Below, one piece after another: positions 5,389 to 9,626 of a DNA stretch of 9,626 bases. A program made the position numbers and the translations under genes. This DNA is from Xanthobacteraceae bacterium. Its GTDB lineage: Bacteria; Pseudomonadota; Alphaproteobacteria; Rhizobiales; Xanthobacteraceae. Each line of letters begins with the position of its first letter. Position 1 is the first letter of the stretch. The notes beneath the pieces are model-generated. The model did not search any database. It saw only the letters and a program-made list of their open reading frames with translations, and had not been told where the DNA came from. The stretch is from NCBI GenBank assembly GCA_030037185.1, contig JASHRR010000678.1, forward strand, positions 1-9,626, in the 5' to 3' direction.

Positions 5389-5438
5389 TTGCCGAACGGG
5401 CTTCTGTATCGGCCCGCCGGATTGGGAAAGGTCCCACA

Positions 5439-6431
5439 ATGGTGGCCCGGATCACCTTTGATGAATTGAACGTCACCCTCAAGGCGGCCGGGGAGGAAAC
5501 CCGGCTGCGCATTCTCTGTCTGCTGGCCGAAGCCGAACTCACCGTGTCGGAACTCACCGAAATCCTGCGCCAGTCGCAGCCGCGTATATCGCGCCACCTC
5601 AAATTGCTGGCTGAGGCGCAACTCGTCGAGCGCTTTCGCGAAGGCTCCTGGGCATTTTTCCGCCGCTCCGACCACGGTGCGGCGGCCGCCGTCGTTGCCC
5701 ACCTCATCGCTGCGCTCGATCCCGGCGATCCGATCCTCGCGCGCGATCGCGAGCGGCTCACCGGCGTTCGGGCCGCGCGCGTCAAGTCGGCGCAGGACTA
5801 TTTTCGCCGGCACGCGGCCGAATGGGACCGCATCCGCCGGCTTCACGCCGCCGATGACGCGGTCGAGGCCGAGATTCGCGCCATGCTGCTGGACCGCCCG
5901 TTTCGTTCCCTGCTCGATCTCGGGACCGGGACCGGGCGCATTCTTGAGTTGTTCAGCTCCGAGATCGAGCGCGGTCTTGGCATCGATCTCAGCCGCGAGA
6001 TGCTGGCGGTCGCGCGCAGCCGGCTCGACCATGCGGGCATCCGCAATTGCAGCGTCCGCCAGGGAGACATCTTCGATCTTTCAATGCCGCGCGACTCCTT
6101 TGATGTCGTCATCCTCCATCAGGTGCTGCATTTTCTCGACGACGGCGGCCGCGCGATCCGCGAGGCAGCGAGGCTGCTGCGGCCCCAGGGCCGGCTGCTG
6201 GTTGTCGACTTTGCGCCGCATGAACTTGAGTTCCTGCGCGAACAATACGCCCATCGCCGGCTCGGCTTCGCTGCCGATACCGTCAGCCAATGGATGGAAC
6301 AGGCGGGGCTCGAGGGCGTGGTGCACAGCACCCTCGCGCCGGAGCCAGGCTCGGAACGAAAGATCGCGGTGTCCCTGTGGCTCGCCCACGATCCGCGCCT
6401 CGCGATTGCCGGCCTGCGCGAGGTGGCGTGA
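5439..6431 (+). CDS. ArsR-family regulator fused to a SAM-methyltransferase domain
   Basis: 330 residues. Residues ~7-90 are an ArsR-type winged helix (EETRLRILCLLAEAELTVSEL, recognition helix near SQPRISRHLKLL at 46-57, wing FREGSWAFFRR). Residues ~130-320 are a class I methyltransferase domain: motif I LLDLGTGTG (158-166), acidic Asp183 (LGIDLSREM), HQVLHFLDD (227-235) and LLRPQGRLLVVDFAPHE. The ELCVCDL metal site of ArsR/SmtB sensors is absent (ELTVSEL), so it is probably not a metal sensor. Genes of this architecture beside metF occur in Rhizobiales and are grouped with SahR, which responds to S-adenosylhomocysteine. Here the methyltransferase fold may be the ligand sensor. It probably represses its own operon at 5363-5380. 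ATG 5439 has AAAGG at 5427-5431; an upstream ATG (5346) would precede the operator. Its TGA overlaps the metF ATG. Confidence 0.88.
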   Translation: MVARITFDELNVTLKAAGEETRLRILCLLAEAELTVSELTEILRQSQPRISRHLKLLAEAQLVERFREGSWAFFRRSDHGAAAAVVAHLIAALDPGDPILARDRERLTGVRAARVKSAQDYFRRHAAEWDRIRRLHAADDAVEAEIRAMLLDRPFRSLLDLGTGTGRILELFSSEIERGLGIDLSREMLAVARSRLDHAGIRNCSVRQGDIFDLSMPRDSFDVVILHQVLHFLDDGGRAIREAARLLRPQGRLLVVDFAPHELEFLREQYAHRRLGFAADTVSQWMEQAGLEGVVHSTLAPEPGSERKIAVSLWLAHDPRLAIAGLREVA

Positions 6432-7339
6432 TGCAGCCGATGACGCCGCCGCGCGCCAGCCGTCTCGTCCCCCAACAACGCCGGGTGCGCGTCTCCTTCG
6501 AGTTCTTTCCGCCCAGAACCGCCGAGATGGAAATGATCCTGTGGGAGGCGATCGCACGGCTCGCACCGCTCGCTCCGTCGTTCGTCTCGGTCACCTACGG
6601 GGCGGGCGGCTCGACCCGCGAGCGCACCCACGCGACCGTCAAGCGCATCATCGCCGAGACGCCGTTGGCGCCGGCCGCGCACTTGACCTGCGTGGCCGCC
6701 GACCGCGCGGAGGTCGACAGCGTCATCCGCTCCTATGTGGCGGCCGGCGTCCGACATATTGTGGCGTTGCGGGGTGACCCGGTCGGCGGCAATGCCGAAC
6801 GCTACACACCCCATCCGCAAGGCTATCGAAACGCCGCCGAGCTGGTCGCCGCCATCAAGGCGGTCGCCGACGTCGAGGTCTCGGTATCGGCCTATCCGGA
6901 GAAGCATCCGGACAGCCGGTCGGTGGAGGCCGACATCGACATGCTCCAGGCCAAGGTCGATGCCGGAGCCGGTCGCGCCATCACCCAGTTCTTCTTCGAT
7001 AACGACCTCTATTTTCGCTATCTCGATCGCGTACGCGCGCGCGGCATCACGATCCCGGTCGTGCCGGGCGTTCTGCCGGTGCAGAACTTCAAGCAGATGC
7101 GCGTGTTCGCCGAGCGTTGCGGCACCAGCGTTCCGGCGTGGCTCGCCGACCGCTTCACCGGGCTCGATGCCGATGCAGCGACGCGCCGCCTGATCGCCGC
7201 CGCGGTCGCGGCCGAGCAGGTGATGGACCTCGTCGATCGCGGCGTTACCGATTTTCATTTCTACACCATGAACCGCGCCGACCTCGTGTTTGCGATCTGT
7301 CATCTGCTGGGGGTGCGGGCGCAGGAGAAAGCTCTATGA
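6431..7339 (+). CDS. metF: Methylenetetrahydrofolate reductase
   Basis: 302 residues, the bacterial MetF length. It is an FAD-dependent TIM barrel that reduces 5,10-methylene-tetrahydrofolate to 5-methyl-tetrahydrofolate, the methyl donor for MetH. Visible motifs: VSFEFFPPR with catalytic Glu24 (E. coli Glu28), SVTYGAGGSTRERT, LRGDP with Asp116 (E. coli Asp120), SAYPEKHPDS, ITQFFFDND with Gln186, and the C-terminal DFHFYTMNRADL. The start ATG overlaps the previous stop by one base (TGATG) and is served by GAGG at 6420-6423, so translation is coupled to the regulator. An in-frame ATG three codons later is a possible alternative. Its own stop overlaps another ATG at 7336. Confidence 0.96.
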   Translation: MQPMTPPRASRLVPQQRRVRVSFEFFPPRTAEMEMILWEAIARLAPLAPSFVSVTYGAGGSTRERTHATVKRIIAETPLAPAAHLTCVAADRAEVDSVIRSYVAAGVRHIVALRGDPVGGNAERYTPHPQGYRNAAELVAAIKAVADVEVSVSAYPEKHPDSRSVEADIDMLQAKVDAGAGRAITQFFFDNDLYFRYLDRVRARGITIPVVPGVLPVQNFKQMRVFAERCGTSVPAWLADRFTGLDADAATRRLIAAAVAAEQVMDLVDRGVTDFHFYTMNRADLVFAICHLLGVRAQEKAL

Positions 7340-7515
7340 GCGCTGATGATGTTCGCGGCCCGGGTCGGGCCACAGGGGCCTGTCGGCGCGTCTTCGGCGC
7401 GCGATGGCGCAATCGGCGACCGGCCGCGCCGAACCCGAATGCCGGCGCCGGATGGCGCGGCGCTCCAGGGCCACGAGACGGCGGCTGCGCCGCGACGCGG
7501 ACAGGCCGCCCATGA
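7336..7515 (+). CDS. Doubtful 59-codon ORF between metF and metH
   Basis: It starts with ATGA overlapping the metF stop, has a strong AGGAG (7323-7327, 8-nt spacing), and ends with a TGA that overlaps the metH ATG in the same ATGA way. The product is 59 residues rich in Arg, Gly, Ala and Pro, with no recognised domain. Counting by hand, about 69% of its third codon positions are G or C, while the +1-shifted frame reaches about 76%, so codon use does not support a selected protein. It may be a translated coupling or leader ORF for metH, a relic of a lost gene, or chance. Confidence 0.35.
   Translation: MSADDVRGPGRATGACRRVFGARWRNRRPAAPNPNAGAGWRGAPGPRDGGCAATRTGRP
7357..7451. repeat. GC-rich stem-loops in the metF-metH gap
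   Basis: Three self-complementary elements occur here: GGCCCG-GGT-CGGGCC (7357-7371); a GCGCG/CGCGC stem closing a C-TTCG-G tetraloop with one bulge (about 7386-7402); and the palindrome CCGGCGCCGG (7442-7451). In RNA they could form stable hairpins between the two coding regions. High GC makes such pairs more likely by chance. I recognise no known riboswitch. Confidence 0.35.
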
Positions 7516-9626
7516 ATACGCTCATCTCATCTGCGGCCGAGACTGAACTGCGCCGGCGCGCCGGCGAGGGCATCCTGGTGCTCGACGGCGCCATGGGGAC
7601 GGAAATCCAGGCACTCAAGCTCTCTGAGTCCGGCTATCGCGGCAGGCGCTTTGCCGACTGGCCGGTCGATCTGCGTGGCAACAACGACATCCTCGTTCTC
7701 TCGCAACCGGACACGGTGCGCGAACTGCATCTCAACTACTTCCGCGCCGGCGCCGATATCGTTTCTACCAACACATTCTCTTCGACCCGGATTGCCCAGG
7801 CCGACTACAGCGCGCAGGATCTTGTCGGCGAACTCAACCTTAACGGTGCGCGCCTCGCCAAACAGGCGGCCGCCACAGCGTCGCGCGAAGACGGCCGTGC
7901 GCGCTTCGTGGCAGGCGCCATCGGCCCGACCAACCGCACCGCTTCGATCTCGCCCGATGTCAGCAATCCGGGGTTCCGCGCCATCAGCTTCGACGAGTTG
8001 CGCCTCGCCTATGGCGAGCAGGCGCGCGGCCTTCTCGACGGCGGCGCCGATATCCTCCTGATCGAGACGGTGTTCGACACGCTTAACGCCAAGGCGGCGC
8101 TCTATGCCATCGCCGAACTGTTCGAGGAGCGCGGCGCAACCGTTCCGGTGATGATCTCCGGCACCATTACCGACCTGTCGGGACGCATGCTGTCCGGCCA
8201 GACGCCGGAAGCGTTCTGGATCTCAGTCCGCCATGCCGCTCCGTTTTCGATCGGACTCAACTGCGCGCTCGGGGCGAAGGAGATGCGCGCCCATATCGCC
8301 GAACTCGCCCGCGTCGCCGATGCGCTGGTGTGTGCCTATCCGAATGCAGGGCTGCCGAATGAATTCGGCCTCTATGACGAGAGCCCGGAATTCATGGCCT
8401 CGCTACTGGCGGAATTCGCCGACGCCGGGCTGGTCAATATCGTCGGCGGCTGTTGCGGCACCACGCCGGCCCATATCCGCGCCATCGCGCAAGCGGTGCG
8501 CGGCAAGCCGCCGCGCCGGCCGCCCGAGCCGCCGCACCAGTTGCGCCTGTGCGGGCTGGAGCCGTTCCGGCTGACGGCGGACATTCCGTTCGTCGATGTC
8601 GGCGAGCGCACGAATGTCACCGGTTCGGCGCGCTTCCGCAAGCTGATCACCGCCGGTGACTATCCGGCCGCGCTCGCGGTCGCACGCGACCAGGTCGCGG
8701 GCGGAGCCCAGGTGATCGACGTCAATATGGACGAGGGCCTGCTCGATTCGGAGCATGCCATGGCGACCTTCCTCAACCTCATCGCCGCCGAGCCCGACAT
8801 CGCCCGCGTGCCGGTGATGGTCGATTCATCGAAGTTCAAGGTGATCGAGGCGGGCCTCAAATGCCTGCAGGGCAAAGCCATCGTTAATTCGATCTCGCTC
8901 AAGGAAGGCGAGGAGGAGTTTATCCGCCAGGCCCGGATCGTGCGCCGGTACGGCGCCGCAGTGGTGGTCATGGCGTTCGACGAACAGGGCCAGGCCGACA
9001 CTCTCGCGCGCAAGATTGCGATCTGCCGTCGCGCCTATGACATCCTTACCGGCGCGGTGGGCTTTGCGGGAGAGGACATCATCTTCGATCCCAACATTTT
9101 CGCGATCGCCACCGGTATCGAGGAGCACTGCGATTACGCGGTGGCCTACATCGAAGCGACGCGGTGGATCAGGTCTAATCTGCCGGGCGCTCACGTCTCG
9201 GGCGGCGTCTCCAACCTCTCCTTTGCGTTCCGCGGCAACGAGCAGGTGCGCGAGGCGATGCACTGCGTGTTTCTTTATCACGCGATCGCGGCCGGGATGG
9301 ACATGGGCATCGTCAATGCGGGACAGATCGCGGTCTACGATGACCTGCCGGCGGACTTGCGCCAAGCCTGCGAGGACGCGGTGCTCAATCGCCGGCCTGA
9401 CGCGGCCGATCGTCTGCTCGCAATTGCCGGCCAATTTCGCCGGCACAAAGGTGAGGTCAAGGCCGCTGACGTCGCCTGGCGCGAATGGCCGGTCGATCAG
9501 CGCCTCGCGCACGCGCTGGTGCACGGCATTTCGGATTTCATCGCCGCCGACGTCGAAGCTGCACGCCAAACCGCGAAACGGCCGCTCGATGTCATCGAGG
9601 GTCCGCTGATGGCCGGCATGAACATT
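7512..9626 (+). CDS. metH: Cobalamin-dependent methionine synthase (5' part, runs off the window)
   Basis: 705 codons are visible without a stop; the full protein is about 1,230-1,290 residues in the family. It transfers the methyl group of 5-methyl-tetrahydrofolate via cobalamin to homocysteine. The homocysteine-binding domain (1-~330) has [10 protein letters not shown] (24-33) and zinc ligands Cys251, Cys314 and Cys315, spaced as in E. coli Cys247/310/311. The folate-binding domain (~355-620) has [13 protein letters not shown] (from Gly364), [41 protein letters not shown] and [16 protein letters not shown]. The first part of the four-helix cobalamin cap begins near 650 ([10 protein letters not shown]). 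The cobalamin-binding and reactivation domains lie outside. ATG 7512 puts DGAMGT at the normal distance; its Shine-Dalgarno is weak, so coupling to the overlapping upstream ORF may matter. In-frame ATGs at 7404 and 7452 would add Arg-rich residues. Confidence 0.96.
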   Translation, partial: MNTLISSAAETELRRRAGEGILVLDGAMGTEIQALKLSESGYRGRRFADWPVDLRGNNDILVLSQPDTVRELHLNYFRAGADIVSTNTFSSTRIAQADYSAQDLVGELNLNGARLAKQAAATASREDGRARFVAGAIGPTNRTASISPDVSNPGFRAISFDELRLAYGEQARGLLDGGADILLIETVFDTLNAKAALYAIAELFEERGATVPVMISGTITDLSGRMLSGQTPEAFWISVRHAAPFSIGLNCALGAKEMRAHIAELARVADALVCAYPNAGLPNEFGLYDESPEFMASLLAEFADAGLVNIVGGCCGTTPAHIRAIAQAVRGKPPRRPPEPPHQLRLCGLEPFRLTADIPFVDVGERTNVTGSARFRKLITAGDYPAALAVARDQVAGGAQVIDVNMDEGLLDSEHAMATFLNLIAAEPDIARVPVMVDSSKFKVIEAGLKCLQGKAIVNSISLKEGEEEFIRQARIVRRYGAAVVVMAFDEQGQADTLARKIAICRRAYDILTGAVGFAGEDIIFDPNIFAIATGIEEHCDYAVAYIEATRWIRSNLPGAHVSGGVSNLSFAFRGNEQVREAMHCVFLYHAIAAGMDMGIVNAGQIAVYDDLPADLRQACEDAVLNRRPDAADRLLAIAGQFRRHKGEVKAADVAWREWPVDQRLAHALVHGISDFIAADVEAARQTAKRPLDVIEGPLMAGMNI

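Noticed and set aside
5346..5438. Upstream ATG (5346) extending the ArsR-methyltransferase protein by 31 residues
   Set aside because: It would place the 18-bp palindrome and promoter inside the coding region. ATG 5439 has its own Shine-Dalgarno and fits the start of the ArsR domain.
5381..5438. SAM-II or SAM-V riboswitch in the leader of the methionine operon
   Set aside because: I looked for the conserved cores and pseudoknot-type arrangement and did not see them; a repressor palindrome explains regulation better.
6119..7303. 394-codon open frame on the minus strand opposite metF
   Set aside because: It is antisense to metF and to the end of the regulator gene, which have clear motifs. 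Long antisense frames are expected in GC-rich DNA, and the peptide shows no recognisable domain.
7340..7511. Cobalamin or SAH riboswitch before metH
   Set aside because: No B12-box-like or SAH-riboswitch core sequence is visible, only simple GC-rich hairpins.
8826..9569. 247-codon minus-strand open frame opposite metH
   Set aside because: A shadow of metH, whose folate-binding motifs run through the whole stretch on the plus strand.
1..9626. Mobile elements, CRISPR arrays, defence systems, tRNA genes
   Set aside because: No transposase, integrase, regularly spaced direct repeats, tRNA cloverleaf or defence-type domain was seen; the recognised genes are ordinary chromosomal ones.

Overview
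The window reads as chromosomal DNA from an alphaproteobacterium, most likely order Hyphomicrobiales (Bradyrhizobium/Xanthobacter side). The grounds are high GC with GC-rich third codon positions, the cell-cycle phosphotransferase ChpT, a DUF1134/EipA envelope protein, and an ArsR-methyltransferase fusion gene directly before metF and cobalamin-dependent metH. This placement is inferred from gene content and not from a database match. No tRNA, rRNA, CRISPR array, insertion sequence or phage gene was seen.

Left part (1-3745), all on the minus strand. In transcription order: chpT and a CysQ/inositol-monophosphatase-family phosphatase (43-bp gap, a likely operon); eipA, an exported protein with a Pro/Tyr/Gly-rich linker; and a membrane-anchored coiled-coil protein of unknown function. 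ChpT passes phosphate toward CtrA, and in Brucella eipA is activated by CtrA, so part of this block may belong to one cell-cycle and envelope programme.

Middle (3746-5295). A 455-bp spacer holds no convincing gene. It is less GC-rich than its flanks and contains several stem-loops, a cluster of GANTC (CcrM-type) sites and a plausible chpT promoter. Then come cynS (cyanase) and a short TrmO/TsaA-like tRNA methyltransferase gene, both minus strand. The cynS start (GTG 4683) has a strong Shine-Dalgarno and, just upstream, a sigma-54-like -24/-12 element, suggesting nitrogen control of cyanate use.

Right part (5296-9626), plus strand. A 143-bp divergent promoter region carries a perfect 18-bp palindrome. 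It drives a methionine-cycle operon: ArsR-methyltransferase fusion regulator, metF (stop and start overlap as TGATG), a doubtful 59-codon ORF, and metH, which runs off the right edge. MetF makes 5-methyl-tetrahydrofolate and MetH uses it to remethylate homocysteine. The regulator probably senses S-adenosylmethionine or S-adenosylhomocysteine and acts at the palindrome, which also lies in the likely trmO promoter.

The points most worth a second look are the palindrome between divergent promoters, the doubly ATGA-coupled small ORF between metF and metH, the terminator-shaped hairpin over the start codon of the coiled-coil gene, and the sigma-54-like promoter of cynS.
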